Assembly: GCA_037190665.1 (NCBI GenBank)
Contig: JBBCJT010000033.1
Coordinates: 23,384 to 87,383, forward strand
Direction: 5' to 3'
From: JBBCJT01 sp037190665
GTDB lineage: Bacteria > Pseudomonadota > Alphaproteobacteria > Acetobacterales > Acetobacteraceae
DNA length: 64,000 nt
Shown here: positions 8,727 to 16,845 of the stretch, piece by piece
Layout: every line of letters starts with the position of its first letter
Position numbering within the stretch: position 1 is the stretch's first letter
Made by a program: the position numbers and the translations under genes
The notes under the pieces: model-generated
What the model saw: only the letters and a program-made list of their open reading frames with translations
Database searches by the model: none
Told to the model about the DNA's origin: nothing

Positions 8727-9548
8727 CTAGTGGCAGCTCCCGGTCCGGAAGGTGTTCATCGACCCCTCGGCCGAACCGGTCGCCGCTGCCTCTCCGCCGG
8801 GTTCCGGCTCATAGCGATCATGATGGCGCACCCATCCCATCTTGTTCCCTCCCTCACCACGCCCCTTGGGCGTGAGGTCGAGCATGGCGTAAGTGCCCAT
8901 CATCACTTCCACCCCGCGTGCATAGGTCGAGTAGGTGTGGAAGACCTCGTTCGCATCGTTCCTGAAGAAGACGCTGATGCCAGGCAATTCCTCCTCCGCG
9001 TGAGGTGACGTGCCGTAGTTGTAGTCGAGCTTGCCTTTGGCTACTTCTTCTGGGGTGAAGCTGACACGGAAGTCGTAGTTGAAGTCGCTCCCGTGCGACG
9101 ACACCCATTTGAACCGCCAGCCCATGCGCTGGCGGAAACGCTCGATCTCGGAGAGCGGCGCGCGTGAGACGGCCACCAGCGTGACGTTGCGATGCGCTAG
9201 GTGCACATTCATTCCGTCGCTGTGGTCGGCCATGAAGGAGCAGCTCGGACAGCCTTGCTCCCAGCCCGGGGCGAACATGAAATGCTGGATAGTCAGCTGC
9301 CGGCGACCGCCGAACAGATCGACGAGCGAGCGCTCGCCGTCGGACGTATCGAAGAGATAGTTCTTTTCGACGCGTACCCAGGGCAGAGCCCGGCGTTCGG
9401 CGGCGATCCGGTCGCTCATGCGCGTCAGTTCCTTTTCGTGCGCCAGCAGCGCCTTGCGCTCGGCAATCCATTCGTTCCTGGAAACAACGCGGTGGTCTTC
9501 GATGTTCTTCGGGGAACTCCCGACGGTGTTGGCTGTGGGTTTTGTCAT
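8727..9548 (-). CDS. DUF899 family thioredoxin-like protein
   Basis: About 273 aa, starting MTKPTANTVGSS. It carries the DUF899 pattern: ERRALPWVRVEKNYLFD near the N-terminus, then FMFAPGWEQGCPSCSFMADH with a CPSC redox-like motif, FKWVSSHGSDFNYDF, and GISVFFRNDANEVFHTYSTY near the C-terminus. The family has a thioredoxin fold, but its substrate is unknown to me. I chose the ATG at 9548 because the long open frame upstream is the antisense of the next gene. It is divergent from a regulator, with a 16-bp inverted repeat in the gap. Confidence 0.88.
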   Translation of the reverse strand: MTKPTANTVGSSPKNIEDHRVVSRNEWIAERKALLAHEKELTRMSDRIAAERRALPWVRVEKNYLFDTSDGERSLVDLFGGRRQLTIQHFMFAPGWEQGCPSCSFMADHSDGMNVHLAHRNVTLVAVSRAPLSEIERFRQRMGWRFKWVSSHGSDFNYDFRVSFTPEEVAKGKLDYNYGTSPHAEEELPGISVFFRNDANEVFHTYSTYARGVEVMMGTYAMLDLTPKGRGEGGNKMGWVRHHDRYEPEPGGEAAATGSAEGSMNTFRTGSCH

Positions 9549-9571
9549 CGCTTTGGTTCCTTCCTTCGCGT

Positions 9572-9599
9572 GTCGACAGGGTTTTCCGATGCTGTCGAC
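9572..9599. promoter_or_regulatory. Inverted repeat in the DUF899/regulator divergent promoter
   Basis: GTCGACAG at 9572-9579 and CTGTCGAC at 9592-9599 form a perfect 8+8 inverted repeat with a 12-nt spacer. It lies 24 bp upstream of the DUF899 start and 73 bp upstream of the divergent regulator start, a natural operator position for the regulator encoded next door. An RNA hairpin in one leader is the alternative. Confidence 0.45.
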
Positions 9600-9671
9600 C
9601 GTCGCCGGCCATGAGGGATACCTAGTGCCGGGTGTCGAAATCGTAGGAGTGACAAACGTGACGGGATTCCA

Positions 9672-10892
9672 GTGGACTCGTTGATCACTGCTGCGGCTCG
9701 TGCTCTCGCGGCCGGCGATACTCTCGGCGCGCTCAAGCGGGTCGCCCTGCGTGATGATCCGCCTGCTCTGGCGCTGCGTGGTATCGCCATGGCGCAGCTC
9801 GGCGAGTTTGATCGAGCGAAGACGCTGCTCAAGGGCGCCGCACGCGGCTTCGGCCCAAGGGAGGCGGCAGCCCGCGCACGCTGTGTCGTCGCCGAGGCCG
9901 AGATCGCGCTCGTCTCGCGCGATCTCGGCTGGCCGGAGACTGCGCTTGATGCGGCAAGGGCGACGCTCGAAGCGCAAGGCGACGCCGTGAATGCCGCGCA
10001 TGCACGCAATCTCGCAGCCCGCCGCCTGCTGCTGCTCGGCCGGCTGGACGAGGCCGAGCGCCTGCTTTCCGGGCTCGACCCCTCGCCGTCTCCTCCTGGG
10101 TCGCGTGCTGCCTACGAACTGACGGTCGCCGGAATCGCTATCCGACGCCTTAAGACGAACGAAGCGCGGGCAGCCCTTGCCCGGGCCGCCGAGGCCGCAC
10201 GGCAAGCTGCCATTCCCGCGCTGACGGCTGAAGTCGAGAGCGCAGGACACGTCCTGAACACGCCCGCGGCGCGCATCATCGCGCGCGGCGAGGAGCGTCC
10301 TGTTCTCCTCGAAGATGTCGAAGCACTGCTGGAGTCGGGCGCTCTCGTCGTCGATGCGTGCCGTAACATCGTGCGCAATCGCCACACGACGATCCCGCTC
10401 GCGACGCGTCCGATCCTGTTCGCCCTGGCTCGCACCCTCGGCGAAGCGTGGCCGGGCGATGTGTCGAGAGACACGCTGCTCGCACGCGCCTTTCGCGCAA
10501 GACATGTCGATGAGTCGCATCGCGCCCGGCTGCGGGTCGAGATCGGACGGCTGCGTGCGGAGCTTCGGAAGCTCGTCGAAATAAGCGCGACAAGGCGTGG
10601 CTTCGTGCTGGCGCCGTATCACACGGAGCAGGTGGTCGTGCTGGCCCCGCCCGTCGACGAGCAGAACGCGGCGGTGCTCGCCTTTCTCGCTGACGGCGAG
10701 GCATGGTCGAGTTCCGCCCTGGCGATTGCCCTCGGCGCGAGCCCGCGCACCGTTCAGCGGGCGCTCGAGCAACTCGCAGCGGCCGGCAGGGTGGAGTCTT
10801 TCGGCCGCGGCCGGGCGCGGCGCTGGAAGGTTCCATCGGTGCCCGGATTCCCGACAGCCTTGTTACTCCCGGGTCCTTTGCCGGGCGGCTAG
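9672..10892 (+). CDS. Winged-helix transcriptional regulator with TPR-like N-terminus
   Basis: A 406-aa protein starting at a GTG (VDSLITAAARAL). The N-terminal half is alanine-rich helical repeats (ALALRGIAMAQLGEFDRAKT, AARRLLLLGRLDEAERLL), TPR-like in spacing. The middle has an OmpR-like region (HRARLRVEIGRLRAELRKLV...TRRGFVLAP), and the end has a small HTH, SSALAIALGASPRTVQRALE. This combination suggests a DNA-binding regulator, probably of itself and the divergent DUF899 gene. It is followed 9 bp later by the beta-propeller gene. The ligand is unknown. Confidence 0.7.
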   Translation: MDSLITAAARALAAGDTLGALKRVALRDDPPALALRGIAMAQLGEFDRAKTLLKGAARGFGPREAAARARCVVAEAEIALVSRDLGWPETALDAARATLEAQGDAVNAAHARNLAARRLLLLGRLDEAERLLSGLDPSPSPPGSRAAYELTVAGIAIRRLKTNEARAALARAAEAARQAAIPALTAEVESAGHVLNTPAARIIARGEERPVLLEDVEALLESGALVVDACRNIVRNRHTTIPLATRPILFALARTLGEAWPGDVSRDTLLARAFRARHVDESHRARLRVEIGRLRAELRKLVEISATRRGFVLAPYHTEQVVVLAPPVDEQNAAVLAFLADGEAWSSSALAIALGASPRTVQRALEQLAAAGRVESFGRGRARRWKVPSVPGFPTALLLPGPLPGG

Positions 10893-10901
10893 GACTGGCG
10901 C

Positions 10902-11534
10902 ATGAAACACAGCCAAGCTCAGATCATTCGCGAGTACGGCCCCTTTCCCGGAGCCGACCAGGTTCATGGCGTCACCTTCGACGGCCAGTACGTCTGGTTC
11001 GCTTCCGGAGAGAAGCTCAACGCCTTGGACCCCGAGACGGGCGAAGTGGTGCGCTCGATCAAGGCTGCCGCAGATGCAGGCACGGCCTTCGATGGCAAGC
11101 ACCTCTTCCAGATCGCCGAGGATCGCATCCAGAAGATTGATCCCAAGACTGGCCGCGTGGTCGCCTCTATCCCGGCACCCGGCCAGGGAGGCGACTCCGG
11201 GTTAGCCTGGGCCGAAGGCACGCTCTGGGTCGGGCAGCATCGCGGCCGCAGGATCCATCAGATTGATCCCGAGACAGGTGAAATCCTGCGCACGATCGAG
11301 TCCAAGCGCATCGTCACCGGCGTCACTTGGATCGATGGCGAGCTCTGGCATGGAACATGGGAGGCCGATGAGAGCGACGTGAGGCGGGTCGATCCCGAAA
11401 CCGGTGCAGTCCTGGAGAAGATCGACATGCCGGCGGGAACAGGCGTTTCCGGCCTGGAAGCCGATGGCGCGGATCGCTTCTTCTGTGGCGGCGGAAGCAG
11501 CGGCAAGGTGCGCGCCGTCCGCCGGCCGAAATGA
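10902..11534 (+). CDS. Glutamine-cyclotransferase-like beta-propeller protein
   Basis: A 210-aa protein made of repeated blades with IDPETGEILRTIES-type units (LDPETGEVVRSI, IDPKTGRVVASI, IDPETGEILRTI, VDPETGAVLEKI) and WFASG or LWVGQ strands. This is the pattern of PQQ/YVTN-like or glutaminyl-peptide-cyclotransferase-like propellers. No signal peptide is seen, so it is probably cytoplasmic. It sits 9 bp after the regulator and likely forms an operon with it. The regulator, propeller and DUF899 trio may be one functional module, but the role is unknown. Confidence 0.75.
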   Translation: MKHSQAQIIREYGPFPGADQVHGVTFDGQYVWFASGEKLNALDPETGEVVRSIKAAADAGTAFDGKHLFQIAEDRIQKIDPKTGRVVASIPAPGQGGDSGLAWAEGTLWVGQHRGRRIHQIDPETGEILRTIESKRIVTGVTWIDGELWHGTWEADESDVRRVDPETGAVLEKIDMPAGTGVSGLEADGADRFFCGGGSSGKVRAVRRPK

Positions 11535-11538
11535 GTGT

Positions 11539-11712
11539 TGGGGTGGCGATCGCGCCAGCCCCGAAGCGCAGCGGCGGAAGATCAGGGCCGTTGCCGAACT
11601 GGCAGGCGTCCCGCTGGCGCGGATCTTCGAAGAGCCCGGCGTGAGCGGCGGGAAGCCGCTCGCGTCGCGCCCGGCAGGCGTCGAAATGCTGGCGGCAATT
11701 GACCCCCGATGA
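11539..11712 (+). pseudogene. Serine recombinase N-terminal fragment
   Basis: The plus strand reads DRASPEAQRRKIRAVAELAG, then ARIFEEPGVSGGKPLASRPA and MLAAID. That is the region after the catalytic serine in resolvase/invertase-type recombinases (SxEAQ...F.E.GVSG....RP....L...I). There is no start, no catalytic Ser segment and no downstream domain; the match ends abruptly near 11709 where a second, oppositely oriented fragment begins. It is a decayed mobile-DNA remnant. Confidence 0.6.
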
Positions 11713-11906
11713 TAGCGCCCGGCCTGCTCGCGCTCGTCGCTCATCCCCCGCTGCACCACGACCTAGCGCCCGTCATCTGCCACGATGAAGGCGTGCACGT
11801 ACAGGTCGAAGGCGCCCTGCACGGCCGCGCTGTCCATCTTGGTGATGAGCCGGCTCGTGCGGACCAGGGCCGCGCCGTCCAGTCCTACGCACTCGCCGAC
11901 CGCCAT
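11709..11906 (-). pseudogene. DUF763-family gene fragment with internal amber codon
   Basis: Minus strand from 11906 reads MAVGECVGLDGAALVRTSRL, ITKMDSAAVQGAFDLYVHAF and IVADDGR, then TAG (11763-11765), then VVVQRGMSDEREQAGRYH. In the DUF763 family a tryptophan normally precedes VVQ.GM in this block, so the amber codon looks like TGG mutated to TAG. Both ends are missing. The fragment abuts the serine recombinase fragment at about 11709. Confidence 0.55.
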
Positions 11907-11921
11907 CTAAGCAACTCTGCT

Positions 11922-12656
11922 CTATCGCAGGGCTTTCAACGCTGCTGCCTCTTCGTCGCGACGGAGAGGCTCGCCTGCCCTCGTTGCATTCAGGAAGGCG
12001 TCGACGGCCCCATGGATCGAGGCGGCTTCATAGTCGCCTCCGTCGGAACCGCCGGTCGCGACCCGAAGGCGAAGGCGCCATTCACCGGTGCCATGGCATA
12101 GCACCGCAATCGTCCTCTCCTGTGCTGCCGGACGATGCTCGACCTCGCGGCACAGCCGTCCGGAGCCATCGCGGAAGCTCGCCACAGCCGTCAGCCGACC
12201 ATCCGGAAGGTCACGGGATTCGCCGGACGGCAATCCGTCGAGCGCCTGGCGCCAGCCCTCATCCACGACGATGCTGGCCATCATGCCGACGTCCCGCGGC
12301 AGCGTGCCGATGGCATAGCCGAGCGAAGCGCCAACAATCAGCGCGACGCTCGCTGCCAGCGCGGCGGGGGTCCACACGCCGGCGGCACGGCGAAAGGGGA
12401 TGACGCGAGTTGTCTGCCTGCCCTGCTGTTCGTGGGACAATGTGCGGATGCGCTGGACGATCTCGTCCTTGACCGGCGAGGCATCGGCAACGGAAGATTC
12501 GCGGAGCCGTTGTCGCGTCGCCTTGAACAGCGCGACCCGCGCGGCGGCCTCGGGATCGGCCCGAAGCGCCTCGCTCACCTGCCTGGCCTCGTCGGTCGGC
12601 AGTTCGCCATCGACATACGCCATCAGCGTCTCGTCGTCGTGCCGCGGTTCAGGCAT
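11922..12656 (-). CDS. Anti-sigma factor, single-pass membrane protein
   Basis: A 244-aa product. The cytoplasmic N-terminus HDDETLMAYVDGELP is the usual start of anti-sigma domains of this type, without the HxxxCxxC zinc motif. One membrane helix lies at about residues 95-117 (TPAALAASVALIVGASLGYA), followed by a periplasmic domain of about 125 aa. It is encoded 36 bp downstream of the ECF sigma gene on the same strand and should hold that sigma factor inactive until an envelope signal is received. Confidence 0.85.
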   Translation of the reverse strand: MPEPRHDDETLMAYVDGELPTDEARQVSEALRADPEAAARVALFKATRQRLRESSVADASPVKDEIVQRIRTLSHEQQGRQTTRVIPFRRAAGVWTPAALAASVALIVGASLGYAIGTLPRDVGMMASIVVDEGWRQALDGLPSGESRDLPDGRLTAVASFRDGSGRLCREVEHRPAAQERTIAVLCHGTGEWRLRLRVATGGSDGGDYEAASIHGAVDAFLNATRAGEPLRRDEEAAALKALR

Positions 12657-12692
12657 GGCATCGTCTCCATGCTGCAGGATACGGGTGATCGG

Positions 12693-13199
12693 TCATTTCA
12701 TTCCGAGCTGCCCGGCCAGTGCCAAACGCGCCCGCGCCAGGCGGCTCATGACGGTGCCGTCGGGAATGCCGAGCACCTGTGCCGCCTCCGCGTAGGACAA
12801 CTCCTCGATGCAGACGAGATGCAGGACGGCTCTGTGATCATCCGACAGCGCGTCCATGGCCTCCTCGACCGAGCGCAGCATCATCGTGGCCTCCACCGTC
12901 GCCACGCCATCATGGGAATCGGCCTTGTCGATGTCTTCCAGCTCGACAGGCAGGCCGGCGGTCCGGCGGCGCCTTGCGGTATCGAGCCACGCGTTGCGGA
13001 GAATGCGAAACAGCCAGGGTTCAAGCCGGCTCGTGGGATCGAAGCGGTCCCGCGCCGTAAGGGCGCGCTCCGCGGTGAGCTGGACGAGATCGTCCGCCAG
13101 GTCGGCCACACGGCAGAGCGACAGCGCGAAGCGGCGCAGCCGGGGCAGGAGCGCGATCAGATCTTCGCTGAACCGGTCCGCCATGCTCCGTTCCGTCAT
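12693..13199 (-). CDS. ECF-family RNA polymerase sigma factor
   Basis: A 168-aa sigma-70 family protein with only regions 2 and 4. Region 2 is LPRLRRFALSLCRVADLADD...LEPWLFRILRNAWLD; region 4 is ALSDDHRAVLHLVCIEELSY followed by the HTH EAAQVLGIPDGTVMSRLARA. It is paired with the anti-sigma gene downstream and is divergent from a secreted protease. A perfect 9+9 palindrome and a GGAATA hexamer lie in the shared promoter gap. ATG 13199 is used; an ATG at 13184 (MADRFSED) is possible. Confidence 0.92.
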   Translation of the reverse strand: MTERSMADRFSEDLIALLPRLRRFALSLCRVADLADDLVQLTAERALTARDRFDPTSRLEPWLFRILRNAWLDTARRRRTAGLPVELEDIDKADSHDGVATVEATMMLRSVEEAMDALSDDHRAVLHLVCIEELSYAEAAQVLGIPDGTVMSRLARARLALAGQLGMK

Positions 13200-13220
13200 C
13201 CTGCGTCATAGCGTCCGGTC

Positions 13221-13246
13221 GGAATACGGCGACATCTTCGCCGTAT
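13221..13246. promoter_or_regulatory. Palindrome with ECF-like promoter hexamers between sigma and protease genes
   Basis: ATACGGCGA (13224-13232) and TCGCCGTAT (13238-13246) form a perfect inverted repeat around the 5-nt loop CATCT. On the plus strand GGAATA (13221-13226) and CCGTAT (13241-13246) are spaced like an ECF sigma promoter, and the protease start at 13311 follows. The palindrome is symmetric, so the same site could serve both directions. Hexamer assignment is inference. Confidence 0.5.
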
Positions 13247-13310
13247 GCAAGGCGAGCATCGCATGCAACACCATGATCGCACCTTCATCCCGCCGAGAAC
13301 CCGGAGATCG

Positions 13311-14618
13311 ATGGTGATACGCATTGTCGTCATCCTGCTGCTTTCGCAGATCTTGTTGCTTGCGGCGCTGGCACCGCAGGCGATTCCGATCGGGCCGAGC
13401 CAGGCCTGGGCGGATGACGACGACGACGATGATGACGACGATGACGGTCGGGTCCGGGGCCGCCCGGGGTCGCCGCGTGGCCAGCCCGCGCCGGCGCCGC
13501 GGCCGCAACAGGCGGCAGGCGAGATCGTCACACTGGGCCTCGACGCTGCCGACCTCGCCGTATTGGTGGCGCAGGGATTTCAGGTGCTGCAGGAGGCTCC
13601 ATCCGGGCTGCCGGGGCTGACGCTGCGGCGGCTGCGAATTCCCCCCGGCGTCGCGCTGCTGCAGGCGCGCGAGACGGTGCGGGCCCTCCCAAGCGGCGGA
13701 AACGCCGACTTCAATCACTTCTACCGCTGGCAGCAGTCTGTGGGCGGCGGCTGTCGCGGCGGGCACTGCTTGGGCTGGGACATGGTCGGCTGGACGGCGG
13801 CGGCCGTGGAGAGTTGCGGCATCGGCGTTGCGATCGGCATGATCGATACCGGGTTCGACCCGAGCCATCCTGCATTCGCAGGCACGCGTTTCGAGCTTCA
13901 CCGGGTGTTGCCGCCCGATGAAGTGAGTGCGCCACCGGCCCATGGAACGGCGGTGGCCTCCGTACTCGTTGGGGCCACAACAGGTCGCTGGCCTGGTCTG
14001 CTGCCACAGGCGCGGCTGGTCGCGGTTGATGTCTCCCATCGCAGCCGAGGGGACGAGCGCGCTGATCTGTTCTCGATCCTGTTGGCGCTCGATCTGGTCA
14101 CCAGCCGCGGCCCTCGCGTCGTCAATCTCAGCATGGCGGGCCCGCCCAATCTCGCGCTCGAGCGGATGCTTGAACGACTGATCGAGGACCGGTCCCTGGT
14201 CCTGGTCGCGGCTGCCGGCAATGCCGGCCATGAGGCTCCCCCCGCCTATCCCGCCGCCTATCCCGGCGTGATTGCCGTCACGGCCGTGGACCGGCGTGGG
14301 GAGGTGTACAGGCGCGCGGGCCGCGGTGGTCATATCGACTTCGCCGCACCCGGCGTTGCGGTCTGGGCGGTGGGACTGGATCGCGGGACGCACAGACACT
14401 CTGGCACATCCTTCGCCACGCCCTTCGTCACCGCCGCGGCCGCCCTGGCCGTGCATCGGCAACCCGATCTGAGCGCCGAGGCCGTCGTCGCGGCGCTCGC
14501 CGGAACGGCGCGCGACCTGGGGATCCCAGGCCGTGACGACGTCTTCGGGCATGGTCTGCCGCAACTCGGCAAGCTGTGTACGGCGGCCCGGTCCGGGCCG
14601 CCGGCTGTGAACCGATGA
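13311..14618 (+). CDS. Secreted subtilisin-like (S8) serine protease
   Basis: About 435 aa from the ATG at 13311, which has GGAG 5 bp upstream; the open frame extends to 13245. An N-terminal signal segment (IRIVVILLLSQILLLAALAP) is followed by eleven consecutive aspartates and a Pro/Arg-rich linker. The S8 domain has Asp179 (GMIDTGFDPSHP), His211 (PAHGTAVASV) and Ser367 (HSGTSFATPF), plus AAAGNAG for the oxyanion region. It is expected to act outside the cytoplasm. It is divergent from the ECF sigma operon and is a likely target of that sigma factor. Confidence 0.9.
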   Translation: MVIRIVVILLLSQILLLAALAPQAIPIGPSQAWADDDDDDDDDDDGRVRGRPGSPRGQPAPAPRPQQAAGEIVTLGLDAADLAVLVAQGFQVLQEAPSGLPGLTLRRLRIPPGVALLQARETVRALPSGGNADFNHFYRWQQSVGGGCRGGHCLGWDMVGWTAAAVESCGIGVAIGMIDTGFDPSHPAFAGTRFELHRVLPPDEVSAPPAHGTAVASVLVGATTGRWPGLLPQARLVAVDVSHRSRGDERADLFSILLALDLVTSRGPRVVNLSMAGPPNLALERMLERLIEDRSLVLVAAAGNAGHEAPPAYPAAYPGVIAVTAVDRRGEVYRRAGRGGHIDFAAPGVAVWAVGLDRGTHRHSGTSFATPFVTAAAALAVHRQPDLSAEAVVAALAGTARDLGIPGRDDVFGHGLPQLGKLCTAARSGPPAVNR

Positions 14619-14623
14619 GATCG

Positions 14624-14881
14624 TCAATCATCGTCATCATCGTCGCGAGGGCGGCGCGGGCGCCGGGGCCTGTCGCCGTCATCGTCGTCATCGTCATGGC
14701 GCCAGAAACGGTCGCCCGGTCGGCTGCGGTCGTGCTGTGGCACGCCGAGACCTTCGGGAATGGCGAGGAGATGGCGGCTGATCGTCGGCGCCGGCGCCCG
14801 CGAAGCGGGATGATCGGCAAGTGCGGGCATTGTGGTGCTGGTCATCAGGGCCGCGATCGCCACGGACATGAGCCTTGTCAT
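14624..14881 (-). CDS. Small secreted Asp-rich protein
   Basis: An 85-aa protein with a signal peptide (MTRLMSVAIAALMTSTTMPA, cleavage after ALA) and a short mature region ending in two aspartate runs separated by Arg-Pro repeats (HDDDDDDGDRPRRPRRPRDD). The stop is 6 bp from the stop of the S8 protease on the other strand. The Asp runs echo the poly-Asp stretch after the protease signal peptide, which suggests a shared ligand such as metal ions or a basic partner. The family is unknown. Confidence 0.6.
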   Translation of the reverse strand: MTRLMSVAIAALMTSTTMPALADHPASRAPAPTISRHLLAIPEGLGVPQHDRSRPGDRFWRHDDDDDDGDRPRRPRRPRDDDDDD

Positions 14882-14926
14882 CTTCGTGTCCTTTCCTTGC
14901 GCAGCGCTTCGTGGCTGCTGCGAGGA

Positions 14927-16393
14927 CTACGGCGCGGCGGGGAGGTTATTCCCGGTGTCGGCGGCATTCTCTCGTGACGCGGCCAGCTCGGCGCTCGCCA
15001 CTGCCCGGTTGTCTGCCGCACCCCAGACCGGCCGCCCGAGCGGCAGCACCCAAGGATCCGTCCCGAAGAGATCGAACGCGGCGGCGGCAAGATCGACCCG
15101 CGGATCGACATAGAGCTGAGCGGGGCGTCCGTTCAGCGACTTTCGGACCTCCGCGAAGACCGATACCTCGCCATACCCTGCCTTCCGCCAGTGCCGGGCC
15201 AGATGATTGGCGAACTGATGGATCATGTCGGCCCTGGTCAGCATGGTCGCGGCCTGGCGCGGGGTGAGATGGTGGTCCGGGTCGATCAGCCATTCGGTGC
15301 CGTCGCTGCGGCTGACCACCCGGAACCGTCCCTCGGCCTCGCGATCGAAGATCCGCATGCGCCAGGAAAAACGGTGACCGTCTCCGGCCCAGCGCACCTC
15401 AGAATCGAAGGCAAGGCTGCGCAGCGGCAGGGCGATCTGTATCGCGGCCCAGAGCAGGATCGCAGCCAATGCAGGCGAGGACAGCGCGACGGCGGAGACG
15501 GAGCCTGGATGTAGCTGTGGAGGTCGCGGGCGGACGCCTATGGAAGAAGCGAGCCGGCTCGGCCAGTCAGGCGGGAAGAAGATCAGCGTTGCCGCCATGG
15601 TGAGCCACGGGAATATGCCGATGTTGAAGAACTGCGCGTTCAGCAGATGGAACAGGCAGTAGATGAGGAAGACGGGCAGTCGTGTCCGGCGCCACATCAG
15701 CAGCGGCGCGCCCAGCAGGTGCAAGGCGATCGTACCCCAGCTCGCCGCGATCAACATCTCGTCGTAGTGGAACAGCCAGCCGAAGATGACGTCTTCCGTC
15801 TGGGGGCGCAGCCACAGCCCCAGCGGCTCTCCGGCCAGCCAGTCCGGCGTCAGCTTCACCAGCCCAGCGAAGATCAGCATGATCTCCATCTGCAGCCGCA
15901 GCACGAACACCGCGGCAAAGGGAACCGTGCTCGCGATCGGTCTGGCGCGCAGCGCATCGAGCGACCAGACGCGCGCGGCCGGAAGGACGCAGAGCAGCAG
16001 CGCGAACAGGATGACGAGATAGAAGTGGTTGAGGTACTCGGCCTTGTCGAGAAGGAAGAAGTAGCTGAACAGCAGGGTCAGGCAGATGATGGCGGTGCGA
16101 TAGAACAGCCCGAGCATCACCAGCAGCGCGCTCGCGCCCAGGGTGAGCCAGGCGATCTGCAGCCAGGGCTCGGGCAGCGGCGCGACCCAGCCGAAGCCGG
16201 CATAGGTAAAATGGAAGTCGGGCGCGACCCAGTATCGCCAGAGCCGGTCGTATTTGATGAATCGCCAGCAGTCCCAGAGGATCAACGCGCCAAACAGGAT
16301 CCGGAACATGGCCAGCGACTGGCCCGAAACGGGCCTGCCGAGATGCTCCCGCAGGGAGCGCGAGCCCGACATGATACCCGGACGCTGACGCAT
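14927..16393 (-). CDS. HTTM-domain membrane protein (vitamin K carboxylase-related)
   Basis: A 488-aa protein with several membrane helices in the first 300 residues (AMFRILFGALILWDCWRFI, LTLGASALLVMLGLFYRTA, LLFSYFFLLDKAEYLNHFYL, FAGLVKLTPDWLAGEPLGLW). This is the HTTM region related to gamma-glutamyl carboxylases. A soluble C-terminal domain follows (EVRWAGDGHRFSWRMRIFDR, HHLTPRQAATMLTRADMIHQ). Start 16393 has GAGGGG 7 bp upstream. The gene is divergent from a DCC-family thiol protein, a common partnership for HTTM proteins. The substrate is unknown. Confidence 0.85.
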   Translation of the reverse strand: MRQRPGIMSGSRSLREHLGRPVSGQSLAMFRILFGALILWDCWRFIKYDRLWRYWVAPDFHFTYAGFGWVAPLPEPWLQIAWLTLGASALLVMLGLFYRTAIICLTLLFSYFFLLDKAEYLNHFYLVILFALLLCVLPAARVWSLDALRARPIASTVPFAAVFVLRLQMEIMLIFAGLVKLTPDWLAGEPLGLWLRPQTEDVIFGWLFHYDEMLIAASWGTIALHLLGAPLLMWRRTRLPVFLIYCLFHLLNAQFFNIGIFPWLTMAATLIFFPPDWPSRLASSIGVRPRPPQLHPGSVSAVALSSPALAAILLWAAIQIALPLRSLAFDSEVRWAGDGHRFSWRMRIFDREAEGRFRVVSRSDGTEWLIDPDHHLTPRQAATMLTRADMIHQFANHLARHWRKAGYGEVSVFAEVRKSLNGRPAQLYVDPRVDLAAAAFDLFGTDPWVLPLGRPVWGAADNRAVASAELAASRENAADTGNNLPAAP

Positions 16394-16470
16394 TCTGAGC
16401 CCCTCATCCGCTTTGGAGGGAATTACGGGCGGGACCGGACGTTATTCCCTGAGAGCCGGAAGCTGGAAGC

Positions 16471-16845
16471 ATGACGATCGAAATCTTCTATGACGGCGAA
16501 TGTCCGCTATGCCGCTCCTATGTCCGGTTGCTGCGGCTGCGCCAGCAGGTCGGCGACGTTGCGCTGATCGACGCACGTGGCGAGGATCCGCGGGTCGAGG
16601 TCGTCCGCGACGCAGGCCTCGATCTCGATGCCGGGATGGCCGTTCGCTACGGCGACGGCCTCTACCACGGACCGGAGGCCGTCTGGCTGCTCTCGATCCT
16701 GTCCGAGGAGCGGGGCGGCGTCGGACGCGCGCTGCGTCGGCTGCTCTCGGACGCCGACCGCGCCCGGCACGTCTATCCCTGGCTCGCCGCGGGGCGAAGG
16801 CTCGCCCTTTCCATCCTCGGCAAGCAGCGAATTCGGCAGCGGTAA
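16471..16845 (+). CDS. DCC-family (DUF393) thiol-disulfide oxidoreductase-like protein
   Basis: A 124-aa protein beginning MTIEIFYDGECPLCRSYVRL, with the DxxCxxC (DGECPLC) signature that gives the DCC family its name. The family has a thioredoxin-like fold and presumed redox activity. Later features such as YGDGLYHGPEAVWLLSILSE and YPWLAAGRR match its usual C-terminal helices. The start lies 77 bp from the divergent HTTM gene, so shared control is likely. Confidence 0.88.
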   Translation: MTIEIFYDGECPLCRSYVRLLRLRQQVGDVALIDARGEDPRVEVVRDAGLDLDAGMAVRYGDGLYHGPEAVWLLSILSEERGGVGRALRRLLSDADRARHVYPWLAAGRRLALSILGKQRIRQR

